A DNA stretch of 64,000 nt, taken from the NCBI GenBank assembly GCA_013397435.1, contig VZRG01000775.1, forward strand, positions 99,614-163,613. The letters are read 5' to 3'. The position numbers and the translations under genes are program-made. The notes below the pieces were generated by a model. It made no database searches. It saw nothing but the letters and a program-made list of their open reading frames with translations, and was not told the origin of the DNA. Positions 13,191-24,400 of the stretch are shown in pieces; positions within the stretch are counted from its first letter, which is position 1; every line of letters begins with the position of its first letter. The stretch is from Erythrocercus mccallii (Eukaryota > Chordata > Aves > Passeriformes > Dicruridae).

Positions 13191-13823
13191 TGTTATGAAT
13201 AAGGTGTGGTGATTGGCACATGCAAATGAGGAGATGTTGTTGAGTGTGGTGGGAAGAAGTTCTCTTGGGGTTTGCAGTTCTTTTGGCATGTACTTTTGTG
13301 GTTCCAGTATAATTTTGAGCCCTTTTCTGTTCTCCCTTCAATCCTCTCCTCCCCTTTTGTGGTTCCTGCCTGGCAGCTCTGGCTGACAGGGCTGTAGGAA
13401 TGTGTGGGGCAGGTAGTTTATCTGCCTCTTGTAACAGGCGTCAGGGAGTGGGTGACACTTGTTCTGGGAGGCCTGGCAGGGTAACATGGCCCCACCAATC
13501 AGGATACAAGAAGGGCTCCACCAATGAAAAGCACAGAAGGACTGATTGACAGGCCTTGGGAGGAGCCAAGTATCCATATATGGGCAAAAGCACATCTCTG
13601 GGAGGGGCTGGAAGGACATATTAGGACTGCTCATGAATATTAATGAAGCTGATACAATCTCAGAGTATAAAAAGTGGAGACACCATTTTGTGAGCCTGAG
13701 CCTCTGGTGGGCAGGAGTAGCATCAAGCTTCCAGCGCTTTTCCCCCTTTGCTTTGTAATTTCAATGGGTTGTAATTAAAGTTTATTTACTTATTCCCACC
13801 TGGGGTTTGAGTAATTTATAACG
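13191..13823 (+). mobile_element. Gammaretrovirus-type solo LTR with CCAAT boxes and CTTC duplication
   Basis: The LTR starts TGTTATGAAT at 13191 and ends AATTTATAACG at 13823, near-inverted termini like the other TGTTAT...ATAACA LTRs in this window; the last base is G where the others have A. CTTC lies immediately outside on both sides (13187-13190 and 13824-13827), a 4-bp duplication as made by gammaretroviral integrases; a 5-bp reading (GCTTC) is also possible. The promoter region has CCAAT boxes at 13495-13499 and 13521-13525, an inverted one near 13544-13549, and TATAAAAA at 13666-13673. ATTAAA at 13774-13779 serves as the poly(A) signal. No internal genes adjoin it. Confidence 0.8.
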
Positions 13824-13827
13824 CTTC

Positions 13828-16075
13828 CTTGCCTTGAATTCTTCACTATTTACACGAAGAAACGCTTTTTCTATTTCAAAGACATTATTAACTAAAATAA
13901 TCAAATATTACGCAATTATTTAAGGAATGAATTACACATAATTATATTTCAATTTCTCAGTAAAGCGCAGAGTCAAGCTCAAGGCCAAAGTTCAGAAAGC
14001 TCAAAAGGAGAAACCATTACCTCCATGGAACTGTCATGCTTCACTTGTGCCCTAATGGCTTCCTCCAGGGCAACAAGACATGATGGCACCATCACACCAG
14101 AGAAATAATCACTCTTGATTGTGGAGAAGGGCTTGGTGATAGGGTCATCTAAAGCTTTTCATTGTCAGTGTTTCCCCATCAGCAAAGAACTTGGAGTTAC
14201 CTGTGCTACATGTCTTTACCTTTCATTTCAAATAAGGCAGGAGCAGAAGCAATGAGTGCAGGTTCACATGGGAAGTGTCAAAGTGCAGAGACAAAAGAAA
14301 ACACTGCACCCAAAGGAGGAAGTAGATATATAGAATTGAAAGCAAGTTAGATTTTGAAAGAAGAGGCATAAAAAAGCAAAGCAAAGAATACATTGACAAG
14401 GATTGTTTTTAAAGCAGTAACAAATAAAAACACAGTAACAAACCCTTAGAAATCACTTACTTCCAGAGTTAGTATAGTTGGTGCTAAAAAACACAAAATA
14501 AACATAGATGTAAACACACACAGAGATATAAAGACAAACATATATACAAGGTATACTAGGAATATCTTCTCAAAATTAATCTTGATCTAAATAAAACACA
14601 TTATCTCCTGCAAGAAGAAAGGAGATGCAACAACACACTTCTCTGTGTCAGAAAACAGGCACAAATAGCTTTTAATTTCAAAAGCCCTTATTATAATTAT
14701 TTTTTTAAAAAAATTATTGTTTCATTTTCTAGAAGCATCAACAGCAAATCTTTTGTGATGCTACAGAAATCATCCAGGGATCTTCAGACACCTCATAAAA
14801 AGGCACAATTGATCAAGCCCTCACCACAAGCAGTAAAGCAGGGTTTCATTTAATAGGTAAGGGGACTGATAGAGAAGGCAGCACAGGCAGCACAGCCTTT
14901 CTGTGTGAGCCCCCAAATGACTTCCCAAGACATCACCCTGGGGACTCCCTCAGCAGCAGAGCAGCTGCTTGGCCTCTCTGTGGGGCACAGGGGCTGTCCC
15001 AGAGCAGCCTGTGCTGGGAGCTGCCCCTTTGCAGGTGCACAGATCCAGCTCCAGAGGCTGCTTTAGGAATAAGACACATCTTGCTATGCTGTTTGGAACA
15101 GAATTTAAATACATGTCAATACTTTAATGGTTTTACTGGCTGTCTTGCCAAATGCATTGATGGTCATGAAGTTCTAAAGGGGAATTTCTTCTATTTTATA
15201 TAATGGGGATGAATAAAACCCCTGATTTTTATATCGGGAGCTCTATTAATATAGGGATTGACAAGGTGGCCCTACACAGAAGCGATATTAGGGGTATCCT
15301 AATAACATATAGGACCAAATAAGTAAAGAAAATATTCTAGGGTACAGTCTAGAAAGAGCAAAGCCCACAAAAAGTATATTATTAGCTGCAGGCAACTGTG
15401 CTGAGTAGCTATGTATATTGATCCCATAAAAAGGATCAGAGCGTTTTTTTGTTTTTCAGGAATGGGAGGTTTAAAACTGCCCTACTAAATGTAGTCCATG
15501 ATTGAAGAATTGTTTATTGCTTTCTTAACTCCCAGCTTCATATCCACAAAGCTGATTTTAATAATGTCCTACATAAACGAAAATGAACTCTAAATTAACA
15601 TCAGTGGCTTTTTAAAGTGCTTTAGAGAAACCATTTTGGTGAACTGCTTTGCTCCTGCTAGAGGTGGTGTCAAAAATTAAAATGTGACTTGTTTTATTTT
15701 TTTCTGTAGCTAGAACATTTAGTTCCAGAAATATAACTTTGAAGACACTCGTACTCCATGTGACCTTGTATTTGAGGCTTTTCAAGCAGATAATTTTATG
15801 CCACCTAGCAAAGTCTTATATCATAACTATGCTGTCACATAAGATCTCAAATAAAATTAATGAAATACTATCAACAAGAGCTATGAGAATCAGCAGAACT
15901 TTCCCTGTGATCATTTGCTTTCACTATTATTTAGTTCCATCACGTAAACTCCTATATCAGGTATCTAAAGAAAAAAATATATAAAATCAGAGAAATTAAG
16001 TTTAATGTACGAATGTTTTGATTAAATGCTGTCTTTGGTTTCAGATTTTTCACTGCAAATTCATCACAGTCCTCT
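13828..16075. other. Non-coding stretch, nothing recognised
   Basis: A/T-rich sequence with a slightly G/C-richer patch near 14870-15060. I recognise no exon, RNA gene or repeat boundary. Confidence 0.55.
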
Positions 16076-16080
16076 GTAGC

Positions 16081-17086
16081 TGTTATAAATAAATTGCCAA
16101 TTCAATTATTATCAAAAAGAAATTTATTAATTACAGAATAATTTTGAAAAATAAAAAGTCCACGAGCCAAAACCAATGAAGTGTCAGGCTTAGGAGACCA
16201 GCACTGGTGGAACAGAGAAACACATCTCTCTGAGCAATCCCTCTCTGTCCACGGATTGTGTCTCGGCAGTCTGGTTTTTATACTGTTTTTAGTAGCCCCT
16301 GGCTAGGGCTTACAATAAAAAATACAGTTCTGTGATAGTGAAGACGTATCCCTGATTAAACAATGTTGGTCTCCAGTCTGGCTGGGTGGGTTTCCAGATC
16401 TAGCTGAAAAGGGATTAGCAGTTCTTTGTTTTGTTCTGGTCTGGTTGAAAAGATTCTCCAGTTTGGCTTGATGAGAAATAAATGGTCCTTGACTGTAGTA
16501 ATATATCCCCCCACTTCTCAGGTGGGTTTTTCTGTATAAGGAAATGGCTTGGAGTTCCTGCTTAACTTATTAGGAAATGTAACTAGAAAGTTCTATGTTC
16601 TTCTCTTTGTGATTGGCTCAGTGCCAGGAAAGAAGCACCTGTTGGCCTCTGTCACTGTCCCTCTAAACCTTGTCTGCCCTTGTCATTGGCAGATTTCCAG
16701 AAGACCCTCCTCGATCATTAAGTATAAAAGTTGACAGAACAAAGGGACCAACGGCATTTTCGAGGTGTTTTAGCAAGTGCCAGATCTATCTTGGTGCTGT
16801 GCACGGCTTATATTTTATTTTGTAACTTTTCAGTTCGGTTATTAAATCTTTTTGAGTTTCAAGACACACTCGATCATGCTGTCTCGCTAATTATTATTAA
16901 GCCATATCTGGACAGCTGGACCCTCAGATCCTATGGGGTATCCATCCCCATACTTGATGGGCCAGTATTTGTCTCTGGTCCTGTCTTTAGTTCTGTTGGA
17001 GAGGTGTGTGGTTCTATTGAAAAGAGTTGTCCGGGGAGGGGCCGCTGATGAAATCAGATAGCTTCTTGTCAGTTCTGTGGTTATCA
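16081..17086 (-). mobile_element. Minus-strand gammaretrovirus-type LTR, interrupted by a nested LTR
   Basis: Read on the minus strand, this LTR ends at 16081 with the inverted TGTTATAAAT terminus. It is homologous to the LTR at 59200-59926, including the CACTGGTGGAACAGAG block near 16204, the TATA region near 16280 and the U3 stretch from 16959 onward. The left part (16081-16493) and right part (16959-17086) would be contiguous without the nested element at 16494-16952. GTAGC occurs directly outside at 16076-16080 and at 17087-17091, giving a possible 5-bp target duplication. The right end is less certain, because the minus-strand start would be TGATAACC rather than TGTTAT and the related LTR extends further upstream. 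Confidence 0.7.
16494..16952 (+). mobile_element. Nested LTR, class-II-like, TGTAG...CCATA ends
   Basis: This 459-bp LTR lies inside the minus-strand LTR and is homologous along its length to 37881-38344 (plus) and 56348-56792 (minus). It starts TGTAGTAAT and ends CCCCATA. CTTGAC (16488-16493) and CTTGAT (16953-16958) flank it, a 6-bp duplication with one mismatch. Removing the element and one duplicate restores alignment with the uninterrupted LTR at 59200-59926. TATAAAA near 16722-16728 and ATTAAA near 16841 are the promoter and poly(A) signals. Open frames across it (for example 16731-17048) are incidental. Confidence 0.82.
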
Positions 17087-17091
17087 GTAGC

Positions 17092-18678
17092 AGCGATCGA
17101 TAGGGGATGAATAGTGATTTTTCCGCGGTTGCGAAAGAAATAAATTGAAGCTGATGAAGATAAAAAGTAGAGAAGATAAATTAGGCTGGGAATTAACAAT
17201 AGCACAGTTCTATCTGCCTGATTGGTTTCAGACACATAGAAGAAAGAAATAACTCAAATGCAATGAAGTTCTTCCTCAAGACTACCATAAATAAAAGCTG
17301 TTAAATGTAATTATCTGTAGAAACATGAGCACACCAAATACTGATAGTTTGATCTGATTGCTAACAAGAGGAAGATGCAGGAACTGCAAAGCCTGGGTGA
17401 AGTTTTCAGGCCTCTGTCTTCATGAGTCAGAGATGTTATTAGGTGATTATTTTGTCTCCTTTTTGTCTTCCCACTGCTCTGCACTCAGACACCCAAGGCC
17501 CAGTAGAAGTAATAACACCCCACCAGGTCTGCCTTGCTGAGAAGCACCTACTGTATTTTCCTTTATTTATTGTAAATAATAAATATGATATAAAAAATCT
17601 GAGCAGCAAGAGCTATGAAAACCTTCCATGGAAACAAAATGGAATCTCTGCTGTGTGTGCCATTAGTTTTGAGCAAATGTGAGAATTAATTTTTTTCCAT
17701 CACACATCACCACTGGATTCACTTAAGACTCACTAAAAATGTCCATTCAAGCATAAGCATTAAAAGTGGCTCAAACCACAGTTTCTCAAGATGGAATCAC
17801 TCCATCAAGCCACTACTGGCTGGCAGTGTGTGGTAGCTCTCCATGTGACCCATTTTCCCCGCTGTTCAAGCCCATACCTGATGGCTTAGGCCAGAGGAGA
17901 GAGGCCAGAGAGCAAACATCTCTCCATGCATGGATTCAAATACACCATGAGGTTCAGGCTCAGGTCAGTGAAGTTCCTTATGAGCAACTGTTGGACTCAC
18001 AGCATCCCAGCAGATGCAGCACATTGCCCAGTCATGTCATGCAACAGAGTAACTTCGCAGCTGCCCCCAGTCACAACAGGATTCCATCTGCCTGGGATAA
18101 CGGTAACAACAAAGGTGAAAGAAAAGGTAGAAAATCTATCAATCTGTTGCAGCCTTACTTGAGTTTAAGTAGCTGTTAAGTCTCAGCAATTCAAGCCACT
18201 TCCCTCTGTAATGTTGTATTCAGCATCTCAGGACTCTTAGGTGATAAAAAATAATTCCCTTTAAGTGCCCAACCTGAAAAATACTTGAAAAATAGCTTAA
18301 AAACATTTCCTGAAGGAAGTGTTTGTAAACTGTACCCTGTGCAAATGTTGGTAAATGTTTTAGCAAATGACTATTCCAGAAAATGTAATTGTTCTCTAAA
18401 GAGTTGTCTAATTTTAAGATTAAATTAAAGCCACTGAAATGTAAAATGCAGGAACTATAATTTTAGCTCAAGTGCTGTAGCTCCATAGCATCTTCCCCAT
18501 GGAAGAGATGTATGAACAGTCACAGTGGCTCTACGTTTCTAAGAAGAGAAAAGGAATAGCCCTGTGAAGGGGAGGAAATCATTGAGGCCACCACTGACGA
18601 ACTCTCAAGGTCACCAGTCTCTGCTACAGATCAAGAGCTTACCTGAGGCCTCTCCAGTTGTACCAGATGTTAAGCACT
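17092..18678. other. Non-coding stretch with one unexplained short frame
   Basis: The sequence next to the LTR (about 17087-17140) is unusually rich in CpG for this window. A minus-strand frame (17014-17235, 73 codons) encodes a hydrophobic stretch of about 20 residues and then a basic tail, and runs into the LTR; it could be a chance frame or an env-tail relic. The frame at 17766-18179 has no recognisable domain. Confidence 0.45.
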
Positions 18679-18682
18679 ACTG

Positions 18683-19400
18683 TGTTATAAGTGAGCTTAT
18701 AGTGTAATTCGTGTTATGATATGTTATGTTATTTTTATAGTAATATTTAGTTTGATTGTAGAAAATGTAGGTTTTTGTAAAAGTTTCTTCTCAGCAGAAC
18801 TTAGCAGCTCAGAGATGGCTTAGGTGCGGCTCATGGCTCACCGGCAGCACTAATAAGAAGCAATCACCGGAAACTGGTTGGACAGGTTGCAGCTGCCTCT
18901 TTGAGAAGAGGTGTGAATGGAAAGCTGACCTAAGAACAAAGCACCAAAACTCGCTGATGGCTGGCAGGTGCGGAGACAAAGTTAGGCCATCCGCTTTATT
19001 GTCCAGTTCCAAGTACAGCTCTCAACAAACAAAAACAGACACTAGCCAAGGCCGGGATCCACCCTGGCCAGCTTTTCAACCACATTGTATCACTATAGAT
19101 GACTTCATCAGAGACCGGAGAGGCTCATATTCGTCATTGTATACCATAGCCTCAGGCTACGAAAAACAGTATAAGACTCCCTTGAAAATCGCATGGCTTT
19201 GTGGACGTGGAGACTGTGTCGCTTTGACGCTTGTCCCACAACACCAGGAACCAATTACCTGGGCCGGTTCCTCAGGGTTTTGAGGATCGTTGGCTCAATT
19301 TTTCTATTTTCCAAATTTTCCGAAATTTGTAAATATTTGTAAATAGACTTTTTTTGATTTTTCTATTAAAAATCGGACTGGTGATTTTTGATTTATAACA
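18683..19400 (+). mobile_element. Gammaretrovirus-type solo LTR, 4-bp duplication ACTG
   Basis: The element starts TGTTATAAG and ends ATTTATAACA, so the termini are inverted copies. ACTG is found directly before (18679-18682) and directly after (19401-19404), the 4-bp target duplication typical of gammaretroviral integration. TATAAG lies at 19170-19175 and ATTAAA at 19365-19370. At 718 bp it is close in size to the provirus LTR at 59200-59926. No genes adjoin it. The frame at 18957-19283 crosses U3 and the TATA region and is incidental. Confidence 0.85.
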
Positions 19401-19404
19401 ACTG

Positions 19405-19949
19405 GATCTTTGCTTTGAGAAGATCTGATTTTCAACACAGACTTTCCAAATGTGAGCCATATCTGTCCATGATATAATTGCTAAGTGAAACAAGTGAATT
19501 TCAACCAGTTATATTCGACCAATTTAACAGCTGTCTACATAGAAACTTACTATTGACCCTAACCATATCCAATGATGCTGGCTTGCAAAACCTGTTTGAT
19601 TTTGGACATCACCTCTTACAGTGTGTCAGGCATCACTGTTTCTGTGTCAGTTTTATAAACCTCAAACAGAAGTGCACTGCATTTTGTTCTTCAAAATGCT
19701 TCAAACACTTTCAGAGTAAAACACTAACAATTTCTATGTATCTTTCAGATACTTTCTGAACATTTACTGCATTCTGTTTCTGTGTGAAACAGATATTTCC
19801 AGACCATCCTAAGGTTTGTTCTGTAAGTTCAGGAAAAGTTTGCAGTGCAAGCTTCACTGTATATAAATCTTTGTTTTAAAAATGTTAATTAGGAATGTTC
19901 TTATCACCACCTAGAGCAATCTCCCTAGCTTAGTCATTAAGTGCTCTCC
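19405..19949. other. Non-coding A/T-rich stretch
   Basis: Nothing recognised between the ACTG-flanked LTR and the ERVL-type fragment. Confidence 0.6.
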
Positions 19950-20281
19950 AAGGAGCTGGGAGGGGACACAGCCAGGACAGCTGACCCCAAGTGACCCAAG
20001 GGATATCCCAGACCATGTGGGGCTGTGCTCAGCACACAGAGTGGGGGGAGGAGAAGGAAATGGGGACATTGAGAGACCTGCCAGTCCATGGGCAGTAGGG
20101 GATGAATTCCTTGCTCTGTGTTCCTTGTACATGCTGCTGTTACTTTACCTATTAAACGGTCTGTATCTCAGCCCCTGAGTTTTTTCACTGCTATGCCTAC
20201 AATTCTGTCCCCATCCCACTGGGAGGAAATGAATGAGCAGCCACGTGAGGCTGATCTGCTGGCTGGGCTGAAATCAGGACA
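19950..20281 (-). mobile_element. ERVL-type LTR fragment, minus strand
   Basis: From 19950 to about 20185 this is nearly identical to 2520-2756, with only a handful of differences. Beyond 20185 it diverges to a different U3, which on the minus strand starts TGTCCTGATTTCAGCC at 20281. The downstream (minus-strand 3') portion present in the copy at 2338-2855 is missing, so this copy is truncated at 19950. No target duplication could be paired. Confidence 0.7.
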
Positions 20282-20297
20282 AGGAGTAAGTGTTTTT

Positions 20298-20347
20298 ACA
20301 CCTGAAGATGCTAGTTTAGAAAACACCTGAAGATGTTAGTTTAGAAA
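20298..20347. repeat. Tandem duplication, 25-bp unit twice
   Basis: The unit starting ACACCTGAAGATG occurs at 20298-20322 and 20323-20347 with a single difference. Confidence 0.9.
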
Positions 20348-20973
20348 ACACTGGTAGCTAATATTTACTGATGTCAGCTGCCTTTATCCTAGCAGTTTGC
20401 ATGAAGATTACACATTCATTTCTGCTAGACCTGTTGCTCCTTAGATGTAAGTATAAATATATAACATAACAGGAAGACCACATTTTCTATACTGTAAGGT
20501 TTTCTTCTGTATTTTGAAGGTACAGTTAATTTTATTTGTTTAATCTAATGAGATCTGGAAAATGTAGTGAGAAGTGAAACTTTACTTGTGTAGTTGCTAA
20601 GCAACAGGCTCATGCATGAGCTGACTGATCATTCCATGTTATAGATGAACATAAGGGATAATTCTTGCCGGAATAATTTGTAAATATAAATTGCTGTAAT
20701 TTAGAAATGGTTTCTTTATAAGTAAGATTTTTCCCAGGCAGAAGCCACAGTATAAGAAGTTGCACTCCTGGGTGGAAACCTACATTCGCATTCCAGAGAT
20801 AAGTGAGGGGCTATTGTTCCCCACACAGCTGCGACCTCACCATTCATACAGCAGGAGGTGTGAAGGAACCACCATGATCTTAGCATGAGCTGAGACATCC
20901 CTTCCCAAAACAACCCCTTTCAGCTGGACTGCACACTGATTTCTCAATACTAAAAATAACTCCAGACACCACC
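20348..20973. other. Non-coding stretch up to an assembly gap
   Basis: A/T-rich and unremarkable up to the run of N. I do not see the upstream half of the neighbouring LTR on this side of the gap. Confidence 0.55.
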
Positions 20974-21158
20974 NNNNNNNNNNNNNNNNNNNNNNNNNNN
21001 NNNNNNNNNNNNNNNNNNNNNNNNNNNNNNNNNNNNNNNNNNNNNNNNNNNNNNNNNNNNNNNNNNNNNNNNNNNNNNNNNNNNNNNNNNNNNNNNNNNN
21101 NNNNNNNNNNNNNNNNNNNNNNNNNNNNNNNNNNNNNNNNNNNNNNNNNNNNNNNNNN
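20974..21158. other. Assembly gap (185 N)
   Basis: A run of N. Long frames crossing it (20837-21271 and 20950-21168, minus) exist only because N is not counted as a stop. Confidence 0.99.
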
Positions 21159-21422
21159 TCCCTATCAAAGGAACTGTATTTTTCCATTGTAAGCCCTAGC
21201 CAGGGGCTACCGGAGACTGTATAAAACACCAACCACGGAAGGACAATTCGTGGAACAGAGAGGGATTGCACAGAGAGATCAGGTCACTCTGTTCCACCAG
21301 TGCCGGGTCCTAGGCTGGCACTTTGGGCTTTTGGCTCGCGGCTTTTCCAATTTTATCCAATTTTGTAATCAATATATTTGTTATGATTATTAATAATTGA
21401 ATTGGCAATTTCATTTATAACA
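21159..21422 (+). mobile_element. Gammaretrovirus-type LTR, 3' part only, cut by the gap
   Basis: The sequence matches, in the opposite orientation, the TATA-to-end half of the LTRs at 16081-17086 and 59200-59926. It includes the TAAGCCCT..CCAGGGGCTACC block, TATAAAA at 21220-21226, the TTCCACCAGTGCC block and the terminus TTTATAACA ending at 21422. The upstream U3 half must lie in, or be lost with, the N-gap. The target duplication cannot be tested. Confidence 0.8.
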
Positions 21423-24400
21423 TTCCATATAGGATTTTTCCTATCAGCAAATTACCTAGCCAAATGTAAAAGCTGTCCTGGTTTCCTCTTCCAGTTTTGC
21501 AACTAGAATTATTTAACAATATGTAGAATACATGAGACATTCCAAAGATTTTTATTATTTCTGCTCTAGCTATTTAAAACAATCTGGCACCTTTCCCAAG
21601 CAGCAGCATCCATTTCAGACTGCAGGGCACATTCCCAGGCATCATCTAATAACAGAGCTCCCCTGAAGCCACTGATCTAGATTAAACAGACACTCCCAGG
21701 TAACTCCTGAGAAATAATATAATAAACATTGCCTGGCTTCCAAAGCAGTGATTCACCCTTAGGGCACAACTGTCTCTACAATAGCTAAAGCAAAGATTTT
21801 GTTTTCAAGCCTAAGACACTTCACAATCCTAGGACTATCAGCAGTGTACAAGGCTTCCAGTCAGCCACATGTTCAGCTCCAGCAGGATAAAGCTCCTCTA
21901 ACTTCAGAGATAGTCAAGAGGGATAGTTAAAATGCTATGTTGGATCAGGGATAAAGACAGTCACAGAAGACCAGGGTCTGATTTGTTTGCTTTACTCACC
22001 TGCACAAGAAGAATCAATTGAAGTATATATGGCGAAGTCAGTTTTGTCCACATCACCAGATGGTTCTTCTCTAAGCCAATGTACATCACATAAAATGCTA
22101 AATGAAACTTTCTCTAAATCTCTAATACCCTAACTTCACCACCCCAACCCCAAACTAAATAAAATAAGTAAACGTAACTTTCTGGAATATTTTGAAGTTG
22201 CAGGCATTCATGCAATGCTTTAAAGCAACTACAAATAAGAAGCCATATAACATCAAATCAGTCTTACTTTTCTTCATGGAAGTTCTCAGTTTTGTGGCAC
22301 CCAGACAGAAGAGCCCCTCTCCTCTCTGCTCCTCAGTGTTATCCCAATATCATGTTCTCATAAATGCAAAGGGACATTACCAATGTCATCATAAGAATGC
22401 AGCTGGACACACCCAGCTGGAAGCCTACCCTCAGCAAGTGTTAATCAAGTGCAGTTTGGGTGCAGCCTCATCTGCATCCAGTGCTAGTTAATATTTCCAG
22501 TGGTGATTTGTACGAATACAGGCATTTGGTGAAAGACATACATAGAAAGTTGCAGATATCTGGAATAGAGTAATAAAGGGAGTGAAAAGCTTTCAAGAAT
22601 AATAAAATGTGAAAACAGAAAAGAACTAAACAAAAGGCGTGGCATGGATTAATTCAATAAATTTCTTTCCACATTTAGTCAGAATTTGAACACAGAAAGG
22701 GAGCCTCATTTCATTTCTAGATAGAGACTTGGCTCTGCAAGGCAGGAGTTCAAAGTCTGTATCTAAATATTGCATTTAATATCAATTGTTTTCAGAAGTT
22801 GGGAAAAGGATAACTAACATGAGATTGGAATCAACATTCTGTAGCCCTCTTCTGGTTGAAATCATTTCATGACTTTAAAACCCAATCTTCTCCAAACAGT
22901 CTAATTTTGCAAGGATAATTGCATTTTTTGTTTATACTAATTATCCATTTCTGATTCCCAAGATAATTTTTCTTCATAAACTGCAATAGAAGAGACTACA
23001 TAAAAGCAATAGAATGTGCATAGTTTGCCCAGTAGAAAAGCCATAAATATCAGACTACTCACTGCAATATTACTGTTGTGCTGCTGTGATTGAAGAGTGA
23101 AAAAGAACTTTCTTTGCTGTTTTAAATAAAAGGTAAATAAATCCACACCAAACTCTCTTCCATTTCACCCAGTTTAAGTACAATTGGGTATTTTTTCCAG
23201 TTTACTTGAACTTTTTTATTCGCCTACAGACCATTTTGTCTCATCATCTTGTGCTGGATTTTTGCACTCCTAATTTCTTTGAGGAAAGTCAACAGTGTGA
23301 ACAAGACTCACCTTGTCTCTCATTATATATTGAAAAGACATTATGAGTACTTTCTCTTTTAGTTCTAAGTAGCTGCAGGTAATAAATGAGTCATCAATGC
23401 AATACTATTATGTCAAACAAATGACATCTGGCCATACTGCACTGTAATTGTTTCATTTTTCTACAATATTAAATCTAGAAGCTTCACTCAATCTACTATT
23501 CACTTACTCGAACCAGATAAATATATTACACAGTATTATACAGTAATACTAGATCATTCCAAAAAAGTTTACCCACTAATGCTCACTGCTGTAAATATCC
23601 CTCCTAAGATACTCAGGTTATAACAAGGAACTGGCAAAACAACACAGCTAGGTCCTAGTAGTGTTTTCCACACCAGCTACTAAAATTAAACAACCACTTA
23701 GTAAGACAACATTTGAATACTTACGCACAGAAAATACAAAGTATTGTAAAGCATTGAGTAGCATGATCATCACCCAATTTTTGGAGGGCTTTTATTGGAA
23801 GTGCTACACTGGAAAGGAAACCTAATTGCTTAGGATATGTGGGTGTCATGGCTCACTTAACAGCATGCAAGATGGACTGGAAGAACTACAGAAATATAAG
23901 AAGTCACTTTTCTTGCTAGAAATTAAAGTTAAAAGTTTAGGACAAAATCTTAGCTTAAGAACAGTAACAGCAGGAAAAATAAATCACATTTAATAGAAAC
24001 TTTGTACTTTTCTATTCAGGTCAAATCACTTCTAGAGAACACAGTTTCCTTTCATCCATGAAAATGAACACGAAAACAGAGGGCAGCACACACAATCCCC
24101 TCAACACCACTCAGGTTTTACATGCTGTGACTCATTTCAAGGCCACTGAAAAGAACCATAGAAAAATGTGACTGTCATGAAGGCTTGCAGTGGTTGTAGA
24201 GCCAAGGGATTTATGCAGGTGCCAGCAGGTGGATGGTGCAGGTGTCCCTACAAATTGCAGCCTTAGGAAGAGAGGATCAGGGATCTTACAGGGGAGCACA
24301 AGTTTGCTCCGAATTCAATTCGGCCATTTTCACAGTCTGTATCAGCAAAGACCAAAGGTTAACCATACCACTATATTTACTCCAAAGTCTTTATGTGTCA

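Noticed and set aside
20837..21271. 144-codon minus-strand frame
   Set aside because: Most of its length is the N-gap, and the ends are unrelated sequence.
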